A stretch of 64,000 nt of DNA from Alloscardovia criceti DSM 17774 (GTDB taxonomy: Bacteria > Actinomycetota > Actinomycetes > Actinomycetales > Bifidobacteriaceae), in contig NZ_AQXR01000010.1 of the NCBI RefSeq assembly GCF_000376885.1, forward strand, positions 248,001 to 312,000, given 5' to 3'. Below are positions 1 to 9,044 of this stretch, piece by piece. A program made the position numbers and the translations under genes. The notes below the pieces were generated by a model. It was given only the letters and a program-made list of their open reading frames with translations, did no database searches and had not been told where the DNA came from. Each line of letters starts with the position of its first letter. Within the stretch, counting starts at the first letter, position 1.

Positions 1-47
1 ATGCGGGAAACATTAATATCTGTATGACCTAATTGTGCATACTTCAT
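1..47 (-). CDS. Aldo/keto reductase family protein, N-terminus only
   Basis: Only the first 15 codons lie in the window; the gene runs off the left edge. Read on the minus strand it begins MKYAQLGHTDINVSR, the typical first beta strand of aldo/keto reductases (MKYRxLGxTGLxVS). The ATG is at 47-45 and a purine-rich GGAGAGGAG-like ribosome site lies just upstream at about 50-60. Members are NADPH-dependent oxidoreductases acting on carbonyl compounds, but a substrate cannot be named from so little. It lies downstream of prmC on the same strand with a gap of about 67 bases. Confidence 0.7.
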   Translation of the reverse strand, partial: MKYAQLGHTDINVSR

Positions 48-114
48 GATGACTCCTCTCCATATGAGGCAAAAGCTGGGACAGCCTTATACGAAACGCC
101 CAACTCACCACCTC

Positions 115-1044
115 TTATTTTAAGGCGCTCAGATACCTATCTTTAAGCGAAAAGTCACACTTTGTAGCATAGTGGCTATATCCGAGCCTGTCTGCTACCT
201 CTCTCGTCGCAGCGCCCTGCTGCCAGTCATGCTCCATGAGGAGTAAACCACCCGGTGTGAGCAAGTCATACGCCCTGCGCAGGATGAGCTCTGGTATGCG
301 CATACCATCCTCACTCGCCCCATAGAGCGCCAGCTCGGGATCATAATCACGCGTTTCTATCTGCTCTGGGACGTCTCTTAGTGGGACGTATGGCGGATTG
401 CTGAGCACGATATCTACTGTGCCATCTAGTTCGCTCAAAGTTTGCTTATCCGTAGCATCGGCACACATAACCGAGTAATTTGTAGCGTCGAGTGTGTGGG
501 CGTTTTTTTGTGCATAAGTGAAGGCCTGTGGTGAAAGTTCTACTGCCCATACTGTGCTGTGCGGAATTTCCGTGGCGGCACTCAGACCCAACACACCCGA
601 GCCTGCACACAAATCGACGATACGCGGCTTTTGATTTTTCAGCTCAGCGGCGTACTCGAGGGCAGCATCTATGAGCAGCTCCGTTTCTGGTCGTGGGATA
701 AAAACGCCCTCGCCCACTTCCACCTCGAGGAAACGAAAAGGTGCATGCCCCACGATGTATTGCAGAGGTTCGCGACGTAGACGTCGCTCCATCCACTGCT
801 GGAAACGGTGGATGTGTGTAGCATCGGCAATCTGCCCTAGGCTTTTATCCACCAGCACGGCACCACGCAGAGCGGACATGCTCGCTCCACACGCCTCCGC
901 CAGGAGGTACATCACCTCATGCTCTGCAATCTTCTTGCGGTCTGCGGCTTGATCCGCCTCGCTGCCCACGCCCGCTTCCAATAATGCGTGTGCGCACTGC
1001 GAAAGCACAGTGCGCACACGCATATCCGGTGTCAGTTCCCTCAT
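115..1044 (-). CDS. prmC: Peptide chain release factor N5-glutamine methyltransferase
   Basis: A 309-residue cytosolic SAM-dependent methyltransferase of the HemK/PrmC family. It methylates the glutamine of the GGQ motif in release factors 1 and 2. Visible motifs are the SAM-binding segment VDLCAGSGVLGL in the middle and the catalytic substrate-glutamine motif NPPY (in VLSNPPYVPL). A helical N-terminal domain precedes the Rossmann domain, as is usual. It follows prfA, whose product is its substrate, with only 12 bases between them, so the two are almost certainly co-transcribed. The ATG at 1044 was chosen because it is close to the prfA stop; an internal Met seven residues later is possible. 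Confidence 0.95.
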   Translation of the reverse strand: MRELTPDMRVRTVLSQCAHALLEAGVGSEADQAADRKKIAEHEVMYLLAEACGASMSALRGAVLVDKSLGQIADATHIHRFQQWMERRLRREPLQYIVGHAPFRFLEVEVGEGVFIPRPETELLIDAALEYAAELKNQKPRIVDLCAGSGVLGLSAATEIPHSTVWAVELSPQAFTYAQKNAHTLDATNYSVMCADATDKQTLSELDGTVDIVLSNPPYVPLRDVPEQIETRDYDPELALYGASEDGMRIPELILRRAYDLLTPGGLLLMEHDWQQGAATREVADRLGYSHYATKCDFSLKDRYLSALK

Positions 1045-1056
1045 GAACGACTACCC

Positions 1057-2157
1057 TTAGTCTTCACCGTTTTGGCTAGCCAAACGTGCAGCCTCATCAG
1101 CCTGGATATCCGAATCAATCACCGCCTGCAAATCGCCATCCAGCACGGCATCCAAATTGTAGGCCTTATAGTTTGTGCGATGATCGACGATACGGTTTTC
1201 TGGGAAGTTGTACGTACGGATACGCTCTGAGCGGTCCAAGGTGCGCACCTGAGAGTGACGCATATCTGCTGCCGCGGCAGCTTCTTCCTCATGCTTCATC
1301 GCCAGCAAACGGGACTTGAGCACACGCAGCGCGGCCGCACGGTTTTGAATCTGCGACTTCTCATCCTGCATGGATACCACGATGCCCGTAGGGATGTGGG
1401 TCATACGCACAGCAGAATACGTGGTATTCACAGACTGTCCACCCGGACCGGACGACATGAAGATATCAATCTTCAAATCTTTCTGATCGATTTCGATTTC
1501 GTCGTTGTCATCCTCCGCTTCTGGGAAGACAATAACGCCCGCTGCGGAGGTCTGGATACGTCCCTGAGATTCGGTAACTGGGATGCGCTGTACACGGTGT
1601 ACGCCACCCTCATACTTGAGGCTCGCCCACACGCCGTCTGCAGGTGCTACCGTGCCCTTGGTGCGGAATGCAATCTGCACGTCCTTGATACCACCGAGCT
1701 CGGTGCCGTTCTGGGACTGAATTTCGTAGGTCCATCCACGCTTTTCCGCATAACGCGTGTACATGCGCAGCAAATCGCCCGCAAAGAGAGCAGCCTCTTC
1801 GCCACCGGCGCCCGCCTTAATTTCCATAATGGTGTCGGATGCATCATCTGGATCGCGTGGAATCAAAGCCTTACGCAGCTTTTCCTCCGCCTCAGGCAGT
1901 TCTTTGCTTAAACGCTCGGCTTCTTGAGCGAAATCCGCATCTTCATGCGCGAGTTCCTGAGCAGCTTCCAAATTTTCTGCAATATCTAAGTACTGCTGGT
2001 ATGCAGATACAATCTGTCCCAGCTCCGCATGACGACGGCCGAGCTTGCGAATTTTATCTGGATCGGATGCCACATCAGGTTGGCTCATCTGAGTTTCGAT
2101 ATTTTTGTATTCCTCAAGAGCAGTCTGCGCTGCCGGGAACTGATTAACAGATGCCAC
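1057..2157 (-). CDS. prfA: Peptide chain release factor 1
   Basis: A 366-residue class I release factor that reads UAA and UAG in the ribosomal A site. The peptidyl-hydrolysis loop is visible as GPGGQSVNT, and the codon-recognition tripeptide PVT (in [10 protein letters not shown]) marks it as RF1 rather than RF2. Length is normal for the family. The start codon is GTG at 2157, preceded by AGGAAGG. It lies between the rpmE terminator and prmC, forming a prfA-prmC pair of enzyme and substrate. Confidence 0.96.
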   Translation of the reverse strand: MASVNQFPAAQTALEEYKNIETQMSQPDVASDPDKIRKLGRRHAELGQIVSAYQQYLDIAENLEAAQELAHEDADFAQEAERLSKELPEAEEKLRKALIPRDPDDASDTIMEIKAGAGGEEAALFAGDLLRMYTRYAEKRGWTYEIQSQNGTELGGIKDVQIAFRTKGTVAPADGVWASLKYEGGVHRVQRIPVTESQGRIQTSAAGVIVFPEAEDDNDEIEIDQKDLKIDIFMSSGPGGQSVNTTYSAVRMTHIPTGIVVSMQDEKSQIQNRAAALRVLKSRLLAMKHEEEAAAAADMRHSQVRTLDRSERIRTYNFPENRIVDHRTNYKAYNLDAVLDGDLQAVIDSDIQADEAARLASQNGED

Positions 2158-2230
2158 TGGTGTGTGCCTTCCTGTTGTTTATACCAATAAATCTGTAAGT
2201 ATGTTCTACGCTTAATTATACGTATAAAAA

Positions 2231-2284
2231 AACGTCAGCCAGTGCTTGATGCATCCCTAAGGAGTTCAAGCACTGGTTGACGTT
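2231..2284 (-). terminator. Intrinsic terminator of rpmE
   Basis: A 19-bp inverted repeat (2231-2249 with 2266-2284, one G-T mismatch that pairs as G-U in RNA) with a 16-base loop. On the minus strand it is followed by a T tract (A run at 2224-2230). It sits 10 bases after the rpmE stop, so prfA downstream probably has its own promoter in 2158-2230. Confidence 0.88.
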
Positions 2285-2294
2285 TATGCAAGAG

Positions 2295-2504
2295 CTAGTT
2301 CTTCTTGCCGTAACGTGCTTCGAAGCGAGCAACGCGGCCACCGGTATCGAGAATCTTCTGCTTACCAGTGTAGAAAGGATGGCACTGAGAGCAAACGTCT
2401 GCAGTGATATGACCGCTCTTTACGGTAGAACGGGTAACGAAGTGGTTGCCGCAAGAGCATACAACTTCAGTTGCTACATATTCAGGATGAATACCCTGCT
2501 TCAT
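2295..2504 (-). CDS. rpmE: 50S ribosomal protein L31, zinc-binding type
   Basis: A 69-residue ribosomal protein. The N-terminus MKQGIHPEY and the later segment [10 protein letters not shown] are diagnostic of L31. Cysteines in CSCG and CSQC form the zinc site of the C+ (zinc-containing) paralogue. The ATG at 2504 was chosen over an in-frame upstream Met because it matches the family N-terminus and has TAGGAGAT just before it. It is a single-gene unit closed by a strong terminator. Confidence 0.96.
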   Translation of the reverse strand: MKQGIHPEYVATEVVCSCGNHFVTRSTVKSGHITADVCSQCHPFYTGKQKILDTGGRVARFEARYGKKN

Positions 2505-2711
2505 AATATCTCCTATGGAACTAAGGAACCCGGGTCGCATAACCTTGTATCATGCGTGAACCGGCGAACCGAGATTATTATACTCACAATAGTAGACGAT
2601 GCAACTTCTCATTTACTATTCATGGGGAGCAACACCCCCAAGTCCGGTTTTATTCCCATGCGCGTGAATCGCCCTTGTTTTCACCTCAGGCGAAAGGGCT
2701 GACAAGGATTA

Positions 2712-3749
2712 TTACTGCGGGCTCTCTACACTACCTGCGCTGTCGTCGCTAAGCTCTTCCAGCTTATCCGCCAGCTCGGCAGACTGCTCATTGTCTGCGT
2801 CGTTCACTACTGGTGCCGCAGCTGAGTTCTGCTTCTGCGCAGGCTGGGCAACTGGCTGATAACCCGTACGCCACACATACACGCCCGCGAGGATGAAGGT
2901 TAAGGCTATCCACACCGCCCACCAAGGGAAGCGCGGAATTGCAGGATTTTCTTGGGCACGCTGCACATCACTGGCCGGCGTTGGCTCGATGCGCTCACCC
3001 GTCACCAAGATGCGTTGGGTATTAATGCCCAACGGTGTGCAGGTCACCAAGGTAGCCAAATCCTTGCTTGGATCCGCCCTCAGCTCCTCTGTCTGATCTG
3101 GATCAATGACCTTAATATTCGTTACCTTGTAGGTCAGCACTTGGTCGAGCACTTCAAAAGTGAAAGTATCGCCTTCTTTCACCTTGTCGAGGTTCGTAAA
3201 CATCAGCGCGTTCGCAAGACCGCGATGTCCGGTTATAACCGTGCGCGTACCCACGCCACCCACCGGCAGCGAGGTGCCTTCCAGATGGCCTAAGCCTTCC
3301 TCCAAGACGACATCGCTGGTGCCGTGGTAAATAGGAAGATCCAGATCGATGGACGGTATTTGCAGGCGTGCCATCAGACCCGAGTCATTCACATTTAAGA
3401 GTTTGTTATACTCCAAATCAGAATCCGAAGCTGCGCCCGAGCCGATAGGAATATTGGATAAAGCATTGTAAATTGCACCCGACGTGAGCGCCGCATTGTA
3501 TGCTTTCGCTTCACGAATTTGCGTTGCCGCATCCGGTTGTACGTTTTTCACCTGCTGATTGTAACCGGTGATCACCTGCGACTGATTGTACTGCGAAAAC
3601 CACGCAGCTACATTCGGATATAAAAAGAGGAGAACGCCAATTATTGCACTCACCGCCGGGATAAGACCCGTAAGCGTTAGCTTCCAAGGACGCTTCTGAG
3701 CAGGCTGAGCATCCTGTGCTGGGGAACTTGGTGTGGTAGTAGTTGGCAT
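2712..3749 (-). CDS. Class C (pilus) sortase
   Basis: A 345-residue membrane transpeptidase that polymerises the pilins encoded just upstream. Features in order: a proline-rich cytosolic N-terminus, a membrane segment (about residues 22-50), the catalytic domain with LPIYHG, GHLEGTSLPVGG, the catalytic His in TGHRGL, the catalytic Cys in TLVTCTPLG and the Arg in QRILVTGER, then a second C-terminal membrane segment (FPWWAVWIALTFILAGVYVW). Two membrane segments and the TLVTC context fit class C. The usual DP(F/W) lid was not seen upstream of the LPIYHG segment. The ATG at 3749 follows ACGGAGA; a longer in-frame start was rejected. It is the last gene of the pilus operon. Confidence 0.9.
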   Translation of the reverse strand: MPTTTTPSSPAQDAQPAQKRPWKLTLTGLIPAVSAIIGVLLFLYPNVAAWFSQYNQSQVITGYNQQVKNVQPDAATQIREAKAYNAALTSGAIYNALSNIPIGSGAASDSDLEYNKLLNVNDSGLMARLQIPSIDLDLPIYHGTSDVVLEEGLGHLEGTSLPVGGVGTRTVITGHRGLANALMFTNLDKVKEGDTFTFEVLDQVLTYKVTNIKVIDPDQTEELRADPSKDLATLVTCTPLGINTQRILVTGERIEPTPASDVQRAQENPAIPRFPWWAVWIALTFILAGVYVWRTGYQPVAQPAQKQNSAAAPVVNDADNEQSAELADKLEELSDDSAGSVESPQ

Positions 3750-3771
3750 TTTTTCTCCGTAATGACACACA

Positions 3772-3805
3772 AGGTGGTGAAGCACCCTAAGGTACTTCAC
3801 CACCT
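3772..3805 (-). promoter_or_regulatory. Hairpin between backbone pilin and sortase
   Basis: A perfect 11-bp inverted repeat (3772-3782 with 3795-3805) with a 12-base loop, located between the pilin stop (3841) and the sortase ATG (3749). On the minus strand there is no T tract after it, so it is not a standard intrinsic terminator. It more likely stabilises the pilin mRNA or partly attenuates transcription into the sortase gene, giving much more pilin than sortase. Confidence 0.55.
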
Positions 3806-3840
3806 GTGCATGAAATACTTACTGCTGATTCGGCAGAATC

Positions 3841-5454
3841 TTAAGCATTTTCCTTGTTCTTCTTATTGCGTGCATAGAGAACGTATCCGAATGCGAAGGC
3901 AACAAGAGCGCCACCTGCGATGGTCAGGAGCAAACGACCGTTTGCACCAGTCAATGGCAGGTTTGGAACGGTAGACTTCGTGTTCTTGACTTCTGCATCT
4001 ACAGTGCTTTCCGCTGTCTGACCAGCCTTGACAGTCAATGCAGTATAAGCAGCGGTACCCGTAGGTGTGGTGTAACCGGCAGGTGCTGCGGTTTCTACCA
4101 ACACGTAGCAACGAGATGTGTGATCCAAAGTTACGTTGGTGTCGCCAGTAGCACCAATCTTCTGGTCTACCAAGAGACCTGCGATAGAAACGATACCGTT
4201 ACTATCAGAAGTGAAGGTGTTCGTATTGCCTACGGTAATTGGGCCCGCTTCCTTATCAATATCATCGATGGTGCAGGTAGCAGCAAAATTACCACTGGTC
4301 TTAGTTGGGTAAATCTGGAAGCTTGCGCCTTCCAATACCTTGGAATCGCTCAAATCGCTATCGACCTTACGAATCTTCACATCGCCCCAAGAAGACTTCA
4401 CCGTGTTGGTTGGTGTTGGTGGAGTGTCTGGAGGAGTGGTTGGTGGTGTTGGAGGAGTAGAGCCTGTCTGCGTATCTACATAGAAGTATGCGGTGTTAGG
4501 AATAACGCCATCAGATGGGATGGAGTTTACAGTAGCGGTGAAGGTCACGATGATGGACTTGTTTGCTTGTCCACGCAAGTACTCCAGACCGGTGCTCGTG
4601 AAGCCGACGCTGACGGTGTTGCCATCGGTAGTAGTGACATAGTTTGCGGCTGGCACATCTACGCCATCAATCTGCACGGATTTTACTTTACCATCAGACA
4701 AGTGAGAATCCAACGGATCAGACACGATGAAGTACTTGAAGCTATCAGTCGTCTGAATCTGCGGCACTTTGACGGTTACTGGATAATCGATATCGGCGCC
4801 ATCCTGGATACTATTGTTGGTCACAACCTGACCCTTAGTTGGTGCTTCTACGATGGAGTTCTTTGGATACACGTTTACGTTGTAGAGCCAAGAACCATCG
4901 TTAGAACTTGCACTATTTTTGGAGTTGTTTGGGAAAGGAATGGTCACCAAGAATGGAGCTGCCTTTGCCACCACATTAGTAGGTGCGGAGGTTTCACAGA
5001 CGAGATATGCGCCTACAGCCAAGTTGCTAATGGTGGAGTCACCGTTCGCATCCGTCGCTGGTGCCGCAGTGCCCGTACCGAAGGTCTGACCGGAGACAGC
5101 GGGTGTGGCGAAGTCTGTGCCACATGCATCTACTGGAATGCTCAAGTTCTTCACTGTATCCCAACCAGCATTAGTAGTCAGGTCAATATCGTTGAACTTA
5201 TACGCAGTGAACACTACGCCTTCTACTCCGGTGCCACCGGTTACAGTCTTACCATCAGCAGTACCATCCGCGGTCTGGCTACCGGTGACATGCTTGTGGA
5301 TAATAATCGAACCTGTTGAGTCAGCATCGATGTTGCCCACCGTATAGTCGGCAGCGGTTGCTGCAGGCACCAAGGTGGTAAGGCTTGCAGCTGCAATGAC
5401 TACAAGTCCAACCCCAGCGGCGAGGCGCTGGCTGAATTGCTTCAATTTGTCCAT
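3841..5454 (-). CDS. LPXTG-anchored backbone (major) pilin
   Basis: A 537-residue secreted precursor of the pilus shaft. It has a signal peptide (MDKLKQFSQRL then a hydrophobic core ending in ATAADY), a pilin motif VYPKN whose lysine is the expected site of inter-subunit isopeptide bonds (in WLYNVNVYPKNS, near residue 215), a Pro/Thr-rich linker near residue 350, an E-box YVLVETAAPAGY near residue 460 that supports intramolecular isopeptide bonds, and a C-terminal sorting signal LPLTG with hydrophobic stretch and positive tail. The ATG at 5454 has GAGGAGGG upstream; the in-frame codons further upstream lack one. It is the middle gene of the pilus operon. Confidence 0.9.
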   Translation of the reverse strand: MDKLKQFSQRLAAGVGLVVIAAASLTTLVPAATAADYTVGNIDADSTGSIIIHKHVTGSQTADGTADGKTVTGGTGVEGVVFTAYKFNDIDLTTNAGWDTVKNLSIPVDACGTDFATPAVSGQTFGTGTAAPATDANGDSTISNLAVGAYLVCETSAPTNVVAKAAPFLVTIPFPNNSKNSASSNDGSWLYNVNVYPKNSIVEAPTKGQVVTNNSIQDGADIDYPVTVKVPQIQTTDSFKYFIVSDPLDSHLSDGKVKSVQIDGVDVPAANYVTTTDGNTVSVGFTSTGLEYLRGQANKSIIVTFTATVNSIPSDGVIPNTAYFYVDTQTGSTPPTPPTTPPDTPPTPTNTVKSSWGDVKIRKVDSDLSDSKVLEGASFQIYPTKTSGNFAATCTIDDIDKEAGPITVGNTNTFTSDSNGIVSIAGLLVDQKIGATGDTNVTLDHTSRCYVLVETAAPAGYTTPTGTAAYTALTVKAGQTAESTVDAEVKNTKSTVPNLPLTGANGRLLLTIAGGALVAFAFGYVLYARNKKNKENA

Positions 5455-5500
5455 CAGAGTTCTTCCCTCCTCTTTGGTTGGTTGATGGATTGAAAATCTT

Positions 5501-8188
5501 TTATTGTGTGACGTTGTCACTTGCCCTCTTTTGACTGCGAGTTTTTCTTCTCACGATTTCAAAAGCTCCAGCAATGGCTACGAATACTCCTCCAACAATG
5601 AGGAACATATCGGAACCCAAACCTCCGGTAAGCGGAATGTTTGGCACAGGAATGCGCTTATTGATAATGCGATTACCGTTATTGATCACGCCACCTTGAG
5701 GTGTAACGGTGAAGTCATACGTGGCATCGCTGAGCAAGTACCCATCTGGCGCTTGAATTTCCTTCAACGTGTAATTGCCCAATGGCAGCTTGATGGAAAT
5801 GATGCCGTCACGGGTATCCGTATCATAGTAGTCCGCATCCACCGCTTGACCGGCGCAATCCGAGGTATCGGATACAACGCAGTCCACAACTTCTAGTGGC
5901 GTGGTAAATGGTCCGCCCGTAATTTGCCAACGAGCTCCCGCTATGAGCTGATTAGACTCATTACCTTTACGCCATTCGATGGTGTACGTATTTGGATAAT
6001 TGACGACCTTGCCGTCGCTCGTAACGGTATCTTTACCATTAGCCGTGCGCGAAATCAGGCGGTAGCTCAACGTAGCAAAATCCAGCTTAAAGTAGAGCTT
6101 TGCATCAGCTTCGTTTGCGTTGTAGTACGATGGCACACCTGTTTCTACGACGTAGATGCCAAGGCCTTCCGTGGCACCCTCTGCCCAGTCCTCGGTGGCT
6201 ACGGGAAGACCCATGATGCGGAATTGGCCAGCACCCGCATCTTGGTCCTGGAAAGCATTGCTACTGCACGAGCTTTCGACGGTACAGTCTGCAATAACCA
6301 CACTAGAATAGGTATCCGAACCACTGCTCAAAGTTACATCATCGCCGTAAAGCGTAAATGTCGCACCTGATACATCGTTACCGAAAGGATCAACCTTTTC
6401 CCACGTAGCGTCAGCCTGCACAACGCCTGGTGAGCAGGCGTTATTGTTTGCAGAACCATCGAAATCATTATCCATGGTGACGGCGTTGTAGAAGCCCTTT
6501 GCTGAATCTGGGGTCTCACCCGTTTGGCACTGCTCCAACAGACCCACGCTGGAATGGGTCAGCTGCGAGCTGTCAAAGTTATACGTGACTACCACAGTAA
6601 AGGTCTGATGGGAGTCAATAGTAGTTGTTCCAGATGAGGTCTGTTCTTTACCCTTGGTCAGGGTGACGCCGTCACTGATTTTATAGCTTCCGTCACTCTC
6701 CGCAGAAACTTGGGTGCCGTCCACGGTCACACTAGCAATGCTGAAGCCTTGAGGCACAGAAGGGGTGTCGTAAATAGCATCAGAGGTGCCCTCCACGTAT
6801 CCCACATTGTTGACGGTTACCTGGTAAGTGCGTGTCACAGTTTTAGTGGAGCTGTCAAGAATGGCTTTGTCGTCTTCGGTTGTCTTGGACACACTAAAGC
6901 GTGGTTTCGCATAGTAGTATCTAACACGGATAGGGCTTGACTCCGAGAAACGAAGCAGAAGATGATATCCAGTATCAGTCGCAGGGCTTTTATCATCAGA
7001 GTAGATTGCAGCTCGTAACAAAAGTGGCCAAGTAAAATCCCAGTTTTCTAACACTCGCGGCATAGTAAGGAGAGTGCCATTCACTTGTTTACCATTAGAA
7101 TCGTAATGCCCCCAAACTATTGGAACTATTACATCCTGTGACCCTGTCTGAGGTACAGGCTCCGTAGAAATAGGATAATTATCAGGGTTAGTGTCAAAAT
7201 CATAGTCAGTAGGTGGCATTGTGTCCCACAGCGGTTGACTAGCATTTTCGTCTGCTGAGCCTCCACGATGGAGGAACCAACCAGAAACATTCACAGTTGC
7301 ATCCGCGTTTTTCTCAAACTTTAGCCAAGCATACCCCTGAACGGTTTGTAGAGCCCGATAGAAGACAGTCGTGTCATTTACACTCTTGTTAAGAGTTTGA
7401 AAAGTTCCATTTTGATTATTTGGCATCAATTCTTTGACCAAAGTGTATCCATTGATATTAATAGGCGCAGTTGTATAGGTATCTTCATCCAAGCCAACTT
7501 GCAGACATTGATCAGCAATTTTCTCATTGGTCTCTATATCGTAATAATTCGTTGTCTGCTGAATAAGTCTTGGCACATTTACCTGGATGGAGTTCAGATT
7601 TGATGCATCAGGAGTCTCTGTATTGTACCGATAAACATTCGTAAATAAGTAACCGTTATTGGTTCCTATAGCAATGGTTGCTGCACGGTTACCTCCAAGC
7701 TGAGTTGAAATATTAACTGCAGGAGACGAGCCAATACCTGGGATTGACATTGTCAAAGAAGATGTTTGTCTGTTCGTATTTGCAATCGTGTAAGAAGTGG
7801 TGCCAGCACTTTCAAAGGTACCCTTACCGTCATCGTACCAAACTCGTACTCGAACTTGAATCGTTTGGGAAGTTGTGTAGCTGGTCTGCGCAGCTGAGCG
7901 CAGAATCGAGTATGTATAATACCAATTTGTATCTGTGCTAGATGCCCCTTCAGGGGCTTGCGAAATCTTTAGGACCGCAAATGTATAGTACCCATCATCT
8001 GTCTCAGCATATTTCGTATTTGCCGTACTTGGTGTAACGGAATACCCGGAGTCATTAACTGTGCAAGCGTCAGTAGCAGCTACTGCCTTTTGCGTAGAGC
8101 CAGAAGGAATAACACTTGCTATAACCGCTAATGTCATCAAAAAGAATGACATTATGATGAATTTGATGCTTACCTTTAGTCTGCGCAT
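5501..8188 (-). CDS. Large LPXTG-type surface protein, probable tip/minor pilin
   Basis: An 895-residue secreted surface protein, probably the adhesive tip subunit. It has a signal peptide (residues about 1-38, ending VAATDA), a long N-terminal region rich in Thr/Ser/Asn without a recognised domain, a DUF11-like segment near 430-540, two SpaA-type domains with E-boxes (IYVVETGVPSYYN and YTLKEIQAPDGY), and the sorting signal IPLTGG followed by a membrane segment and basic tail. Isoleucine replaces leucine in the LPXTG motif, as in many bifidobacterial pilins. I see no von Willebrand A domain with a MIDAS motif. ATG at 8188 has CGGGGA upstream. It is the first gene of the pilus operon and sits 46 bases before the backbone pilin. 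Confidence 0.85.
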   Translation of the reverse strand: MRRLKVSIKFIIMSFFLMTLAVIASVIPSGSTQKAVAATDACTVNDSGYSVTPSTANTKYAETDDGYYTFAVLKISQAPEGASSTDTNWYYTYSILRSAAQTSYTTSQTIQVRVRVWYDDGKGTFESAGTTSYTIANTNRQTSSLTMSIPGIGSSPAVNISTQLGGNRAATIAIGTNNGYLFTNVYRYNTETPDASNLNSIQVNVPRLIQQTTNYYDIETNEKIADQCLQVGLDEDTYTTAPININGYTLVKELMPNNQNGTFQTLNKSVNDTTVFYRALQTVQGYAWLKFEKNADATVNVSGWFLHRGGSADENASQPLWDTMPPTDYDFDTNPDNYPISTEPVPQTGSQDVIVPIVWGHYDSNGKQVNGTLLTMPRVLENWDFTWPLLLRAAIYSDDKSPATDTGYHLLLRFSESSPIRVRYYYAKPRFSVSKTTEDDKAILDSSTKTVTRTYQVTVNNVGYVEGTSDAIYDTPSVPQGFSIASVTVDGTQVSAESDGSYKISDGVTLTKGKEQTSSGTTTIDSHQTFTVVVTYNFDSSQLTHSSVGLLEQCQTGETPDSAKGFYNAVTMDNDFDGSANNNACSPGVVQADATWEKVDPFGNDVSGATFTLYGDDVTLSSGSDTYSSVVIADCTVESSCSSNAFQDQDAGAGQFRIMGLPVATEDWAEGATEGLGIYVVETGVPSYYNANEADAKLYFKLDFATLSYRLISRTANGKDTVTSDGKVVNYPNTYTIEWRKGNESNQLIAGARWQITGGPFTTPLEVVDCVVSDTSDCAGQAVDADYYDTDTRDGIISIKLPLGNYTLKEIQAPDGYLLSDATYDFTVTPQGGVINNGNRIINKRIPVPNIPLTGGLGSDMFLIVGGVFVAIAGAFEIVRRKTRSQKRASDNVTQ

Positions 8189-8191
8189 TGT

Positions 8192-8362
8192 CTAAAATCC
8201 CCGATTTATCCTCTGCACATTGTCAAATGTGCCATCGGTGAAGGTAGTGCGTATTTTCGTCGACTTTACGTTTAATGCGGACTGCTTACAGTCTTTGCCA
8301 TTCTTGGCATTACGCATTAGGCACCCCCCCCCCCCGCGATTTTTTCTCTTGCGTGAACCCAT
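8192..8362 (-). CDS. Candidate 56-codon leader ORF containing the G tract
   Basis: Read on the minus strand, an ATG at 8362 opens a 56-codon frame whose codons 10-13 are GGG GGG GGG GGG, made by the run of 12 G. The frame ends with TAG at 8194-8192, only three bases before the tip-pilin ATG and in the same phase. With 11 or 13 G the frame would close within a few codons (TAA) about 120 bases upstream of the pilin. The peptide is basic and resembles nothing I know. Ribosome-site support is modest (GAGGG 14 bases upstream of ATG; a GTG start in another frame is closer). I propose a regulatory leader; translation is not proven. Confidence 0.4.
   Translation of the reverse strand: MGSRKRKNRGGGGCLMRNAKNGKDCKQSALNVKSTKIRTTFTDGTFDNVQRINRGF
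8324..8335. repeat. Homopolymer C12 (G12 on the pilus coding strand)
   Basis: Twelve consecutive C at 8324-8335, 136 bases upstream of the first pilus gene. Runs this long slip readily during replication. G tracts at sortase-dependent pilus genes have been reported to vary in length and switch expression in bifidobacteria. Here the run is upstream of the pilin start, not within the pilin. Confidence 0.9.
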
Positions 8363-8409
8363 CCGAGTTCACATAACCCTCGAAAATTAAAATTTAGTTT
8401 TTGATGGGT

Positions 8410-8438
8410 GATGCAAGTTAATCGTCAAAACTTGCATC
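8410..8438. promoter_or_regulatory. Perfect 10-bp dyad upstream of the pilus operon
   Basis: Inverted repeat of gatgcaagtt (8410-8419) and aacttgcatc (8429-8438) with a 9-base spacer. No T tract follows on either strand, so it looks like a protein-binding operator and not a terminator. It lies in the AT-rich region just upstream of where the pilus promoter is expected (AT-rich stretch at about 8380-8400). Confidence 0.5.
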
Positions 8439-8439
8439 T

Positions 8440-9040
8440 GATTATTGTGTTAACAACATCTCGTCGTTAATGCTTCTAAAAACCCTCGTTCATATATTTA
8501 TACTTCATAAACTTTTTTTAATAAAGTCAACACTCCACAATGTGATACAACTCACATCATATTAACTTATTGAAGATTTTATGAAATACTTAGAAATTTC
8601 TCCACTCGCACCTCGCTTAGTTTTTTGTACTACTATTCAAAAAACACCACAGCAGCGGATGAGATTTCTGAAAGCCTCTAACGACAGCTTCGAAAGTTCG
8701 CTAAAAGATATCCCGCCATTCGACCCTCTTTCGATACCGGAAAATATACGGTTCTCATTATAGTGTAAGCGCCGAAATATAAAAGCCTTCAAAATCTGGT
8801 TCTCTTGGATTAACCAAAGGGCACACTGAATGTTTCGCAACAATACCTCCAGTTTTCGCGCTTTTCACAAAAATACTTCCCGAGATTGCACATTATCAAC
8901 TTCAATTAATTGGAAGATTTTTCAAGAGAGCAGGTGAACCAGTTTTATGCCCACGGCTGATCAACAGCAGAGCTCTTCTTTTCACGCCACTTCGACACAC
9001 CAGATTCATGCCAGACTCGGCTATTTATAGCCCCTCAATG
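8440..9040. other. AT-rich gene-free stretch
   Basis: About 600 bases between the pilus control region and tRNA-Met. I see no convincing coding frame: short ORFs of about 60-70 codons at 8581-8763 (+) and 8637-8843 (-) lack good ribosome sites and do not resemble known proteins. The AT richness compared with flanking genes may mark old foreign DNA or promoter DNA. Confidence 0.5.
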
Positions 9041-9044
9041 CATA

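Noticed and set aside
8581-8763. 60-codon ORF in the AT-rich gap upstream of the pilus operon
   Set aside because: No convincing ribosome site, no resemblance to known proteins, and an overlapping minus-strand ORF of the same size; typical of random AT-rich sequence.
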